DNA of 37,547 bases from an uncultured Christensenella sp. (GTDB taxonomy: Bacteria; Bacillota; Clostridia; Christensenellales; UBA1242): assembly GCA_948471335.1 (NCBI GenBank), contig CAOKRZ010000002.1, positions 1 to 37,547 on the forward strand. Reading direction: 5' to 3'. This document shows, piece after piece, positions 1-7,643 of this stretch. Every line of letters starts with the position of its first letter. Position 1 is the stretch's first letter. Below the pieces are notes generated by a model. The model did no database searches and was not told where the DNA came from. It worked only from the letters and a program-made list of their open reading frames with translations. The position numbers and the translations under genes were made by a program.

Positions 1-402
1 AATAAGGTCTGTTTCTTTTGCGATATATATCTTTGAAGTTTTGATTATATGAAACCCAAGACTTTCAAGTGAAGAGACTTCTTCAGTGGAATTGCTGCTG
101 ATCTGTGAAGTAAGCTTAAACTCTGGACAGTCAGTTGTTACAAAATTAAGAATTTGTTTGCAAAGCCCCATATTCCTATATGACGGATGGAGAAATAACC
201 CCAGGTTTTTAAATTCCTTATCGCTATAAAAATCTGATATGCTTGCAATGCCGATTATTTCAGCATCCTTTTTAAACTTGTAATATACAGCGCTTTTGTC
301 AAATCTAAGTTGAAAACGCATAAGAAATTGCATGAAACTTACATCTTGTTCATTTGGAAAACTTTTTTTAATATTGATAACAAATCCAGTCATATTGTCC
401 AT
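1..402 (-). CDS. GNAT-family N-acetyltransferase (partial, C-terminus outside window)
   Basis: The minus strand is open from an ATG at 402 to the window edge, giving 134 codons without a stop. The acetyl-CoA binding motif A of GNAT enzymes is visible: a beta strand ending in LGLFLHP, then SYRNMGLCKQIL, matching the family pattern R/Q-x-x-G-x-G/A before a helix. A later stretch, SLESLGFHIIKTS, is the usual family end motif in which a residue at a helix end is followed by LGF. The substrate cannot be deduced. The start has a GAGGATGA ribosome site just upstream. The gene follows glmM on the same strand after 140 bases and has its own extended -10 promoter, so it is probably transcribed separately. 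Confidence 0.8.
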   Translation of the reverse strand, partial: MDNMTGFVINIKKSFPNEQDVSFMQFLMRFQLRFDKSAVYYKFKKDAEIIGIASISDFYSDKEFKNLGLFLHPSYRNMGLCKQILNFVTTDCPEFKLTSQISSNSTEEVSSLESLGFHIIKTSKIYIAKETDLI

Positions 403-440
403 AGTGATCATCCTCATAAGTTGGTTTTTAAACATGACTA

Positions 441-449
441 AGTATAGCA
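441..449 (-). promoter_or_regulatory. Extended -10 promoter of the GNAT gene
   Basis: The minus strand reads TGCTATACT here, an extended -10 element (TG-N-TATACT). No good -35 lies 17 bases upstream, as expected for an extended -10 promoter. It lies about 40 bases before the GNAT start. Confidence 0.5.
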
Positions 450-542
450 TAGACAATTAAATTTTGCTATCAATTCAAACAACTTTTGTTGTAAAATTTT
501 GATTTAACAAATTATGACATATTTCGACTCGGATAAATGCAG

Positions 543-1856
543 CTATTCAAGCGACGCGACAACTTTTGCAAGATAACTTGCAAGATTTTGGCAAACCGCA
601 GGATTTTCGCCTTCAACCATAATTCGAATTTTTGGCTCAGTGCCCGAAGCCCTGACAAGCACTCGTCCAAGTCCGGCGAGTTCTTGCTGAGTGTCGGTTA
701 TGGCTGATAGAAGCTTTTCAGAGCCAAGTATTCTCAGTTTATCATTGACAATGACATTGATATTTGCTTGAGGGAACAGTTTCACTTCACAAAATTCTGA
801 AAGAAGTTTTCCGCTTTTCTTACAATTGCATGCAAGAGTGATTGCTGTCAAAATTCCATCGCCTGTTGGAAGAAGCTTATTCATAATGACGTGCCCAGAT
901 TGCTCGCCACCAAGGCATAAGCCATGTTCATTCATAAGGGCAGCAACATATTTGTCTCCAACATCGGCACGATAAAGTTTTATGCCGTGTTTTTTAAGCT
1001 CGATTTCAATCCCCATATTTGTCTGGCTTGTTCCTACAACTCCGTCATGAGAAAGAATGTTCTGACTTTTGAAACTTTTTGCCAGGGCAGTTATGACAAG
1101 GTCGCCATCGACAATATTTCCTTGTTCATCAACCGCTATAAGCCTGTCGGCATCTCCGTCAAACGCAAAGCCCATATCAGCGCCAAGCCGAACAACTTTT
1201 TCCGCAAGTTTTTCAGGATGCAATGCGCCGCAGTTTTCATTGATATGCTTTCCTTCTTTGCTGCAGCTAGTTTTGTATACTTTTGCGCCCAACTTTTTGA
1301 AAACTTTGGGTGCAATGTCGAAGCTTGCTCCGTTTGATCCATCAAGCACAACTTTCATTCCATTTAAACAACAACTGGCTGATGAAACCAAAAAGTCTTC
1401 ATAACTTTTTCTTAAACTTTGATCTTGAGATAGCTGACCAATCTTATCAGCTGGTGCATGGAGAGTGTGTATGAACCTTCGCTCGATTGCTTCCTCTTCC
1501 TTGTCACTCAACTTTTCGCCTTTCTTGGAAAAAATTTTGATGCCGTTGTATTCACTTGGGTTGTGACTTGCGGTTATCACAATTCCGTAGTCAAAGCCTT
1601 TGCTTTTTGTTATGTATGCCACGGCCGCAGTTGGAATGATGCCAAGATCGACAACTTCCGCGCCTCCAGCAAGAAGCCCCGCACAAAGGGCGCTGAAAAG
1701 ATAGTCTCCACTTTGTCTTGTGTCGCGACCGATGCAAACTTTGCCGCCGCAAGCAAGTCGTTGACTCATGCTGTTTCCGCACTTGAAGGCAATGTCAAAG
1801 TTAAGTTCATTTCCAACAACACCTCGAAGCCCGTCTGTTCCAAAAAATATTGCCAT
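543..1856 (-). CDS. glmM: Phosphoglucosamine mutase
   Basis: This cytoplasmic enzyme converts glucosamine-6-phosphate to glucosamine-1-phosphate on the route to UDP-GlcNAc, the precursor of peptidoglycan. It is 437 residues long, close to the usual ~445. It carries the N-terminal GTDGLRG, the phosphoserine loop TASHNPSEYNGIK (Ser97 is the phosphorylated residue), the Mg-binding DGDADR loop near residues 232-238, the sugar-binding GGEQSGH, and the C-terminal phosphate-binding RASGTEPKIRIMVE. The start is fixed by a TGATG overlap with the stop of the upstream gene, which implies translational coupling. The upstream partner is a GlmU-type acetyltransferase, which performs the next reaction in the pathway. 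Confidence 0.97.
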   Translation of the reverse strand: MAIFFGTDGLRGVVGNELNFDIAFKCGNSMSQRLACGGKVCIGRDTRQSGDYLFSALCAGLLAGGAEVVDLGIIPTAAVAYITKSKGFDYGIVITASHNPSEYNGIKIFSKKGEKLSDKEEEAIERRFIHTLHAPADKIGQLSQDQSLRKSYEDFLVSSASCCLNGMKVVLDGSNGASFDIAPKVFKKLGAKVYKTSCSKEGKHINENCGALHPEKLAEKVVRLGADMGFAFDGDADRLIAVDEQGNIVDGDLVITALAKSFKSQNILSHDGVVGTSQTNMGIEIELKKHGIKLYRADVGDKYVAALMNEHGLCLGGEQSGHVIMNKLLPTGDGILTAITLACNCKKSGKLLSEFCEVKLFPQANINVIVNDKLRILGSEKLLSAITDTQQELAGLGRVLVRASGTEPKIRIMVEGENPAVCQNLASYLAKVVASLE

Positions 1857-2488
1857 CAGTTTTCCTCCTTTAAATAGTCTTTTGCCTTGCCTTCTTTGAC
1901 GCTCATTCTTGACCTGCCAATGACAAAATCTCCACTTGCGATGTCCTTAACAACATTTGTCCCAGCGCAAATGAAAGCTTTATTGCCAACTTTAACCGGT
2001 GCGATCAAGTTGACGCTTGAGCCAATGAAACTGTCATCTCCAACAAAGGTTTTTGATTTAATCCTGCCGTTATAGTTGACAAAAACAACTCCGCATCCGA
2101 CATTGACACCTTTTCCTATTTCAGCATCGCCAACATAACTTAAGTGGCTTACTTTTGTTTTAGCGCCAATGGTGCTTTTTTTGATTTCTACAAAATTTCC
2201 GATTCGCACTTCATCGCCAATTTCGCTTTGAGGTCTTATCCTTGCAAAAGGTCCAATGGTCGCTTTTTGACCAACAACAGAATCTTCAATCACAGAATAC
2301 GCAACAGAAGCACCTTTTTTAATGTGAGAATTTTTGATAAAGTTGTTTGGCAATAAAACAACATCGTCTTCAATAATTGTGCCTTCTGCCAAATAGTTGT
2401 TTGGGTAAATCACAACATTTTCTCCAAGTACGACACCATCTTCTATGTATACATTTTTTTCGTCGATTATAGTTATATTTTTTTTCAA
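1856..2488 (-). CDS. Stand-alone GlmU-type glucosamine-1-phosphate N-acetyltransferase (left-handed beta-helix)
   Basis: The 210-residue protein matches only the C-terminal half of bifunctional GlmU (normally ~455 residues); the N-terminal uridylyltransferase domain is absent. Hexapeptide repeats run through almost the whole length. The acetyltransferase signature is intact: GPFARIRP, GNFVEIKK, HLSYVGDAEIG, NYNGRIKSKT and IGDDSFIGS-like segments, including the Arg, Lys, His, Tyr and Asn positions known from GlmU active sites. I infer that it acetylates glucosamine-1-phosphate made by GlmM, while UTP transfer must be done by a protein encoded elsewhere. The start codon is TTG, positioned by an excellent AAGGAG site seven bases upstream. 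It is the first gene of a two-gene operon with glmM. A maltose/serine-type acetyltransferase is a less likely alternative. Confidence 0.88.
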   Translation of the reverse strand: MKKNITIIDEKNVYIEDGVVLGENVVIYPNNYLAEGTIIEDDVVLLPNNFIKNSHIKKGASVAYSVIEDSVVGQKATIGPFARIRPQSEIGDEVRIGNFVEIKKSTIGAKTKVSHLSYVGDAEIGKGVNVGCGVVFVNYNGRIKSKTFVGDDSFIGSSVNLIAPVKVGNKAFICAGTNVVKDIASGDFVIGRSRMSVKEGKAKDYLKEEN

Positions 2489-2514
2489 GTTTACTCCTTA
2501 ACTAGACGCAATCG

Positions 2515-2545
2515 CTTTGCATCCATATTCTTTATATATGCAAAG
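2515..2545. promoter_or_regulatory. 8-bp inverted repeat upstream of the glmU-like/glmM operon
   Basis: CTTTGCAT at 2515-2522 and ATGCAAAG at 2538-2545 are perfect inverted copies around a 15-base AT-rich centre. On the minus strand this sits where the -10 region and early leader of the operon are expected (TATATA/TATAAA occur in the centre). It could be an operator or a leader hairpin; the sequence does not decide. Confidence 0.35.
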
Positions 2546-2585
2546 AAAAAAGTCCACGACAAAAGAAATATTTTTCAGTTTGCTA

Positions 2586-2614
2586 TTGACATGCTTGGCC
2601 TTAGATGTTATACT
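2586..2614 (+). promoter_or_regulatory. Sigma-A-type promoter of the 2646 gene
   Basis: TTGACA at 2586-2591, a 17-base spacer, and TATACT at 2609-2614; the start codon follows after a leader of about 25 bases that contains AGGGGA. Confidence 0.8.
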
Positions 2615-2645
2615 CAAAAGGTAAAATTAACTTAGGGGATAAATT

Positions 2646-3281
2646 ATGAGAAGCGATGTTGTGAAGAAGATTTTTGGAGATAACAAATATGTAAATAAAC
2701 GCTTGGTGGAGAGCACTTTTGAACATATTTATGGAGTCACTATTGAAGAGATCAGTCAAAAACTTGAAACTTTTGGAACGGAAAGATTAAGCGAGCAAGA
2801 AGTTCAAGAATTTATTGAACAATATAACACAAAGAATGGACTTGATAAGTTCTCTTCAGGCTATAAAAGACTTAACGGCAATGACTATAAAGGTTATCAA
2901 GAAATTTTAGACGGATACATTTCTCGTTGTCAAAGCTGCTCGACAAATCTTAAAAAATTTATAAACGAAAACGAATTTAGCTCTGTAGTTAAGACTGACG
3001 AACTTTGCAGGCTTTACACTGGGTTGTATTTAAGTTACATTAAAGCTGGCAAAGCTGCAGCGGTTGCCAATAAAAAAGAAACATATCTTAGAAATTTCTA
3101 CGCTAAATACAACTTTCCGAAAACTCTTTCTTCTTACACAAAATATGTTCTTGGATTTCCTGTCACAAACAGCATGCAATATCTGACAAAATTTGAAAAG
3201 AGAATTGAAGATGAATGCATAGATATCGTGAAGCAAACTGAACATGTTGCTGGAGAAAGACTCGTTGGATTATTCAGCTAA
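2646..3281 (+). CDS. Hypothetical protein, mostly helical
   Basis: I do not recognise this 211-residue protein. It has no signal peptide and no membrane segment, is rich in charged and aromatic residues, and reads as largely alpha-helical, so it is probably cytoplasmic. Three cysteines near residues 98-122 (a CQSC pair and a later Cys in ELCRLY) are not enough to call a metal site. It has a near-consensus promoter and an AGGGGATAAATT ribosome site, and ends at a strong terminator, so it is a real single-gene transcript. It is divergent from the glmU-like/glmM operon and convergent with the LtaS-like gene. No function is proposed. Confidence 0.8.
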   Translation: MRSDVVKKIFGDNKYVNKRLVESTFEHIYGVTIEEISQKLETFGTERLSEQEVQEFIEQYNTKNGLDKFSSGYKRLNGNDYKGYQEILDGYISRCQSCSTNLKKFINENEFSSVVKTDELCRLYTGLYLSYIKAGKAAAVANKKETYLRNFYAKYNFPKTLSSYTKYVLGFPVTNSMQYLTKFEKRIEDECIDIVKQTEHVAGERLVGLFS

Positions 3282-3313
3282 AAAAAAGCGCCAAGTAATT
3301 TGGTGCTTTTTTC
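3281..3313. terminator. Bidirectional rho-independent terminator
   Basis: AGCGCCAA (3287-3294) and TTGGTGCT (3300-3307) form an 8-bp stem with one G-T pair and a five-base loop, flanked by A-runs on the left and T-runs on the right. It serves both the 2646 gene and the convergent LtaS-like gene. Confidence 0.85.
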
Positions 3314-3314
3314 T

Positions 3315-5297
3315 TTAAACTACAATTCGATTTTTATATATTTTTTCAAGCAAAGCTTGTCTTTTATAGAAAGTGACTACTTTTTCTTTGAATGATGAAA
3401 GGTCTTCCATTGTGGCATCAGTGTTGTTTGTGATAATGTTTTTCACACTTGTGCAGAAAAAGTTTTCGTCAAACATTCCAGAAAGATTTGATGAGAAGAA
3501 TGATTTTTCAATATCTTCACTGAAAACTGAATAACCTTGGAACCAGCTTGTGTTTCCGCCAAGTCCGTAAAGGTCGCAGACTGTTGGAAGCAGGTCATAG
3601 GTGTTGCAGAAGGTGTCGATAACAATTGGGTTGCCTTGTGTGAGGGCAGGACTGTACATAAATGCAGGAATGTGATTTATGTAAAGGTTTGAAAAGTCAT
3701 CATTTTTCACACCTTTGATGTTGTTGCAAAGATTGTGATAATATGCGTTGTGATCTCCATAGAAAACAATTGATGTGCTGTCTTTAAGTCCGCGCTCTTC
3801 AAGAGTGCTTATGAGAATTGAGACTGCCTTTTCAAAGTCTATAAATGATGCTTTATAGTGACGGAACTGATTGTAAACAGTTGTTCCTTTTTCTGGGAGA
3901 ATGATGTCGGTGTTTTCTTCGACCCAAGCTTTGTATTCTTCCCAGTTGTTATCAAAGGTCTCATAAAACTCTGCAAAATTTTCATTTGTGCCTGTGTAAG
4001 GGCCGTGAGTTGAAAGTGACGCAAAATATGTCAAGAATCTTTCGTTTGAAGGGATGAACTTGTCAATCATATTTTCAACGAACTCGGCATCGCTCATCCA
4101 ATACTTAAATTGTTTCATTGACTGATCGCCTGTATAGTCATTTACGCTGTATTTTTTGTCAAATCCAAGCCCGCCACCTTCGCCGTGAGTTGTGTCTCGT
4201 GAATAGAAAGTGTCAAGCCCATGAATGTATGTGGTGATTGTATCCTTTGTCGAAGAAGTCGCTTTGAAAAGCGCTGGAAGTGAATAGTTTAACTTAAATC
4301 CATTCGTCAAACTTTCAGGAAGAGTGATGTTTCGTGGCATATTTCCAATAAGGGTGATGCCTTCACTGTTGTTTGTTCTGTTTCTTGCGTGGAAGTTTGT
4401 GAGGGCAACTGAGTCTGGAGACTGACCAGTCGAAAGCGACCATAGAAGTGGAGTGTTGATTGGATCTGCTGCAAATGAGTCCATGCTTTCGCAGAGAATG
4501 AAAATGAGGTTTTGATCATAAAGTGGGGCGTTTTTGTTTTCAGCAACACGACCTGCAGCCATGTAATCTTGAATTTCTTTTATCTCATCTTCACTTACAT
4601 TGTCGCCAAGAATAAGCTTGGTGAAATATTTTGAATAGAATCCAAAATGCCCAAAAGCCATATATGAGTCAATCTTGAACTGCAAATTGTCCCAAAGATA
4701 TCTGTCGCTTTCAATGACAGCGTATGCGTCATTTGTGCCTTCTTTAAGTGTGGACTGACCAATTGCGAAAAGAGAAGCACCGATAGACTGACCAAGAATG
4801 CAAATGGCAATGGCAAAGATGAAATATGAAAATGACTTTATTGAAAATGTCTTTTTGTTGTATCTAAGAAGAAGCGCGCTCACTGTCACAAAAACTGCGA
4901 AAACTACGACGTTGATCACTGAACCGATCCAGTCAATAAAGCCAGCTTCTGCAGCCGCGAGACCTTCTCCGCCAACTTTGATAAGGTCAAGTGTGAGAAT
5001 GTCGCCAAAGATTTTATACATTGTTGAGTTTGCGATGTTGAGAAGAAAATGAAAAGAAAGAAACAGATAGAAAAACACCGCCACAGCTTTTGTGTTTTGC
5101 ATAAAGAAAATGACAGCTGCAATCATGATGATCACTGCAAGGTCAAAAATGAAATACTCAGGCACCACGATAAGCCTGTCACTTGAGTTTTTAAATCCAA
5201 GCCATAGAAAATTTATTATTTCAAAAAGAATTGAAAAAAGGATGAAAAGTAAGGGGAGAATGACCCTGTTTGTAGAATATGTTTTTGTTTTCTTCAT
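3315..5297 (-). CDS. LtaS-like lipoteichoic acid synthase / membrane sulfatase-fold phosphotransferase
   Basis: The 660-residue protein has five membrane segments (about residues 12-36, 43-66, 71-94, 127-146, 156-179) followed by an extracellular sulfatase-fold domain, the layout of LtaS and its relatives. Metal and catalytic residues can be placed by comparison: Glu270 in LCES, Thr308 in RTNNSE as the likely glycerol-phosphate-accepting nucleophile, and Asp515-His516 in YGDHN; SLSTHGPY corresponds to another conserved family block. Known members polymerise glycerol phosphate from phosphatidylglycerol outside the membrane; related enzymes transfer phosphoethanolamine or act as primases, and the sequence does not separate these. 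The promoter lies so close to the ATG that the message is probably leaderless. The lipid kinase and GT4 enzyme in this window would fit lipoteichoic-acid metabolism. Confidence 0.9.
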   Translation of the reverse strand: MKKTKTYSTNRVILPLLFILFSILFEIINFLWLGFKNSSDRLIVVPEYFIFDLAVIIMIAAVIFFMQNTKAVAVFFYLFLSFHFLLNIANSTMYKIFGDILTLDLIKVGGEGLAAAEAGFIDWIGSVINVVVFAVFVTVSALLLRYNKKTFSIKSFSYFIFAIAICILGQSIGASLFAIGQSTLKEGTNDAYAVIESDRYLWDNLQFKIDSYMAFGHFGFYSKYFTKLILGDNVSEDEIKEIQDYMAAGRVAENKNAPLYDQNLIFILCESMDSFAADPINTPLLWSLSTGQSPDSVALTNFHARNRTNNSEGITLIGNMPRNITLPESLTNGFKLNYSLPALFKATSSTKDTITTYIHGLDTFYSRDTTHGEGGGLGFDKKYSVNDYTGDQSMKQFKYWMSDAEFVENMIDKFIPSNERFLTYFASLSTHGPYTGTNENFAEFYETFDNNWEEYKAWVEENTDIILPEKGTTVYNQFRHYKASFIDFEKAVSILISTLEERGLKDSTSIVFYGDHNAYYHNLCNNIKGVKNDDFSNLYINHIPAFMYSPALTQGNPIVIDTFCNTYDLLPTVCDLYGLGGNTSWFQGYSVFSEDIEKSFFSSNLSGMFDENFFCTSVKNIITNNTDATMEDLSSFKEKVVTFYKRQALLEKIYKNRIVV

Positions 5298-5303
5298 GGT
5301 TTT

Positions 5304-5332
5304 ATCTTATCATAAATTATGTTTTTTGTCAA
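5304..5332 (-). promoter_or_regulatory. Promoter of the LtaS-like gene, giving a probable leaderless mRNA
   Basis: On the minus strand TTGACA (5332-5327), a 17-base spacer and TAAGAT (5309-5304) are followed by only six bases, AAAACC, before the ATG. Transcription starting at the usual distance would begin on the A of the start codon. There is no Shine-Dalgarno sequence. Confidence 0.7.
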
Positions 5333-5369
5333 TATATAAGATATTTTGTTAAAATTCTGTGTTTTTAAA

Positions 5370-5397
5370 CAAAAAAAAGAAGGACTTTCCTTCTTTT
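5370..5397 (-). terminator. Rho-independent terminator of the small membrane protein gene
   Basis: AAAAGAAGGA, a CTT loop and TCCTTCTTTT form a perfect hairpin at 5375-5397; on the minus strand it is followed by a run of T (A-run at 5371-5378 on plus). It lies just beyond the stop of the gene at 5402. Confidence 0.8.
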
Positions 5398-5401
5398 CCC
5401 A

Positions 5402-5731
5402 TTACATTACAACGAGTGGAATAACTACGCCGACAATTACAAGAAGTAAGCAAAGTACATAAAGCACTTTCCAAACCATTTGTTTTGGTCTTACATAGCG
5501 CCAAGCAAGAATTGAAACAATGACGATCATTATCGCAGTTGCAACACCGTTAAGAGCGCCTACAATCTTGAAACTAAGTCCTACGCAACCTAAAATCAAA
5601 GATACAACATATAAGATTGCAACAAAAACAAGTGTATACATGCTTACTTTGTTGAGACTCCAAACTGAGCTTCTTTTTGTTGAAGTTGAGCTTGACTTGG
5701 TTGACTTTGATGATTTTGTTGAGTTTGCCAT
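5402..5731 (-). CDS. Small membrane protein with Ser/Thr/Lys-rich N-terminus
   Basis: The 109-residue protein starts with about 25 residues made almost only of Ser, Thr and Lys, then has three hydrophobic segments (approximately 30-49, 52-73 and 86-107) with short basic connectors such as RYVRPK. No known family is recognised. A consensus promoter, an AAAGGAGG ribosome site and a strong terminator frame it as an independent gene. The basic tail would lie in the cytoplasm by the positive-inside rule. Function unknown. Confidence 0.8.
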   Translation of the reverse strand: MANSTKSSKSTKSSSTSTKRSSVWSLNKVSMYTLVFVAILYVVSLILGCVGLSFKIVGALNGVATAIMIVIVSILAWRYVRPKQMVWKVLYVLCLLLVIVGVVIPLVVM

Positions 5732-5753
5732 ATTCTTTAACCTCCTTTGAAAT

Positions 5754-5782
5754 ATTATATCCTTATTATTTTTCTTTGTAAA
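5754..5782 (-). promoter_or_regulatory. Promoter of the small membrane protein gene
   Basis: On the minus strand TTTACA (5782-5777), a 17-base spacer and a perfect TATAAT (5759-5754), with AAAGGAGG following closely. Confidence 0.75.
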
Positions 5783-5798
5783 ATGTTTTTTGAAAATT

Positions 5799-6695
5799 TT
5801 AGATAATATTGTGAATTATTTTGCCGTCGAATTTGCATTTTAGTGTTATGTTTAAAACTGTTGTGTCGTCAATTTGTCCAATAAAATCGCCAATTTGTGC
5901 TTGTTTTGCGTTGACCTCAATTTGGCTTGAAGAGGTTAGTTCTCGAAGTTTGATTGTCTCGCCTTCGACGACGCCCAAAATTCCTCCAACGAATGCTTTT
6001 TGCTTGCCTTCTTGAGTCAATGTGATTTCATCTTGACTTGTACAGATTTTATATTCAAGCGCATCTGATTTGACATATCCGGCAAGCCCTCCAAAGTTTG
6101 CCTCACGACGAGATGAAACATTGAAGCTGTTGCCACTAAAGGTTATATCAGAGCGCAAGCCTTCTCCATTGTCGCAACCAATAAGTCCACCAGCTGAAAC
6201 ATCTAAACCTTCAATGCGAAAGTCGGAAGAGGAAACTCTCACGTTTTGCACAGCTCCATTTTCAGCATAACCAATGATACCGAAAGTTGTTTTGCCACAA
6301 GAACTTACATCAGCACTTATATTTTCAAAATTGACGTCATGAATGTACGCATTTTTTGTATAGCTCCAGAAACCTACCACGCAATTGTCATCAAAAGAAG
6401 AATTTATTGTTAGGTTTTTGATTGTAAAGCCACTTCCGTCAAATTCGCCAGAAAAAGCTTTGATTCCCGTGCCTTGCCAGATGTATCCTTGCATGTCAAT
6501 GTCGCAGGTGAGTTTAAAGTCGCACTCTTCTGCCGTTTCAATGATTTCGCCCATCTTGACAAGATCCTCAGCTGAAGAAATTTCAATCACTCTTGCACCA
6601 GAAACTTGTTGAGAAATGAAAGGGATTGGAACAGCAAAAAATAGTGCAAGCAAAACTGATAACAATATTATATAACGAAGCTTAAACTTTGCCAT
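5799..6695 (-). CDS. Secreted or membrane-anchored beta-helix (GLUG-like) protein
   Basis: Starting at the ATG at 6695, where an AAAGGGG ribosome site fits, the protein has 298 residues; a longer reading upstream to 6767 is possible but lacks a ribosome site. The first ~30 residues (basic, then a long hydrophobic run ending near VSGA) look like a signal peptide or N-terminal anchor. The rest carries the pattern seen in Gram-positive surface proteins with GLUG-type repeats: an ISSAEDL opening, FKLTCDIDM, SGEFDGSGFTIKNL, and then spaced FGIIGYAENG, AGGLIGCDNG, FGGLAGYVKS and VGGILGVVEG repeats, one turn every 30-40 residues. These predict a right-handed beta-helix outside the cell. The same opening pattern recurs at the C-terminus of the giant lipoprotein at 27561. 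No catalytic motif is visible. Confidence 0.82.
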   Translation of the reverse strand: MAKFKLRYIILLSVLLALFFAVPIPFISQQVSGARVIEISSAEDLVKMGEIIETAEECDFKLTCDIDMQGYIWQGTGIKAFSGEFDGSGFTIKNLTINSSFDDNCVVGFWSYTKNAYIHDVNFENISADVSSCGKTTFGIIGYAENGAVQNVRVSSSDFRIEGLDVSAGGLIGCDNGEGLRSDITFSGNSFNVSSRREANFGGLAGYVKSDALEYKICTSQDEITLTQEGKQKAFVGGILGVVEGETIKLRELTSSSQIEVNAKQAQIGDFIGQIDDTTVLNITLKCKFDGKIIHNII

Positions 6696-6884
6696 TTTAT
6701 CCCCTTTTGTAAAATTTTTTAAATAAATTGGAAGAGTTTTACAAAAGTTAAGGTGTTTTTTGACCATTTTGAAACTCTTCTAATTTTAACTTTTTAAGAT
6801 AATAAATCACGCGCGGGCAATTTGTCAAATGTTATCAAAGTAAAAATAAAAATTCTTTTTATTACTCAAAATTGGTGTGAATAT

Positions 6885-6903
6885 AAAAAAGGGCGTTGCC
6901 CTT
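6885..6903 (-). terminator. Terminator of the DUF305 gene
   Basis: AAGGGC-GTT-GCCCTT at 6889-6903 forms a short GC-rich hairpin followed on the minus strand by a T-run. The TAA stop of the DUF305 gene lies at the base of the stem. Confidence 0.75.
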
Positions 6904-7483
6904 AATTTAAAAATGGTTTGTTTAATTTTCTCTGAAGACTTTGCATCGATTCAATCTGTCTGTTATGATCTTGTATAGATTGACTTACAAGTTCTCTTAA
7001 ACCGTCGCAGATGTCAAAGCGAAGCAGGTTAAGCATAAAAGCGACTGCGCTTTGGTGATGTGAAATCATTTGGCTTAAGAAGTCGGCGTTGATGTTGTTG
7101 GAAGCTTGAGTTGTTTCCATGCGGTCAACCATTTTTGAGAAAATGTCGTTGTAAGCTCTTTCATATAGAATTAGATCACGCTTGTCATTTTTCACTTCTT
7201 TGCAGCTGTCAAGAAGAGGGCTTAGTTTGTCAATCTCTTTGCTTGCAGAGTCAACGAGGCTTATCGCAAGCTCTTCAATATCAGGATTGGTTGTAAATTT
7301 CAAAACGTTGTCTGCCATCAGCAGCCCACCATTTGTGTATGCAATCATAGTGAAGATGAAATGACGGGCAATGTCTTCTTGAAGCTCAACTGCTTGCATG
7401 TCTTCTTCCATTTTGTTTAGAATTTCAAAATACTTTGATATGTATTCTTTTGAATTTGTGCTAAGTTTGATTATTCTTATCAT
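6902..7483 (-). CDS. DUF305-family (ferritin-like helical bundle) protein
   Basis: The 193-residue protein contains two halves of the same type. The second has the DUF305 hallmark FLSQMISHHQSAV (His142-His143), a gap, and then IQDHNRQIESMQSL, corresponding to the family's late Q-x-x-EI-x-x-M segment. The first half has the matching frame FIFTMIAYTNGGLL and SASKEIDKLSPLL, but its two histidines are replaced by Tyr49-Thr50. DUF305 members elsewhere are often exported and linked to metal handling, but this one has no signal peptide and so should be cytoplasmic. Ribosome site AAGGAG precedes the ATG. It is a single-gene unit, and its role here is unknown. Confidence 0.78.
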   Translation of the reverse strand: MIRIIKLSTNSKEYISKYFEILNKMEEDMQAVELQEDIARHFIFTMIAYTNGGLLMADNVLKFTTNPDIEELAISLVDSASKEIDKLSPLLDSCKEVKNDKRDLILYERAYNDIFSKMVDRMETTQASNNINADFLSQMISHHQSAVAFMLNLLRFDICDGLRELVSQSIQDHNRQIESMQSLQRKLNKPFLN

Positions 7484-7578
7484 TTTTTTCTCCTTACGTT
7501 TTATTTATGACATAAGATATTTTTTGTTGCCTATAATATGTTAAGACTGCGCATTTAAAAGGCATGCGAAAAATTTGT

Positions 7579-7607
7579 TTGACATTTTTTTTGCAAGAGC
7601 ATAGAAT
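7579..7607 (+). promoter_or_regulatory. Promoter of the 7644 gene
   Basis: TTGACA (7579-7584), 17-base spacer, TAGAAT (7602-7607). Confidence 0.78.
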
Positions 7608-7643
7608 TATTATATAGCTTCAAAGCATTAAAAGGAGAAAGTT

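Noticed and set aside
470..505. Hairpin ACAAC-TTTT-GTTGT as terminator of glmM
   Set aside because: Only five A/T-rich pairs and no good T-run; too weak to call.
924..1337. Plus-strand open frames opposite glmM
   Set aside because: They lie wholly inside glmM, have no ribosome site, and show no family signature; the glmM frame is certain.
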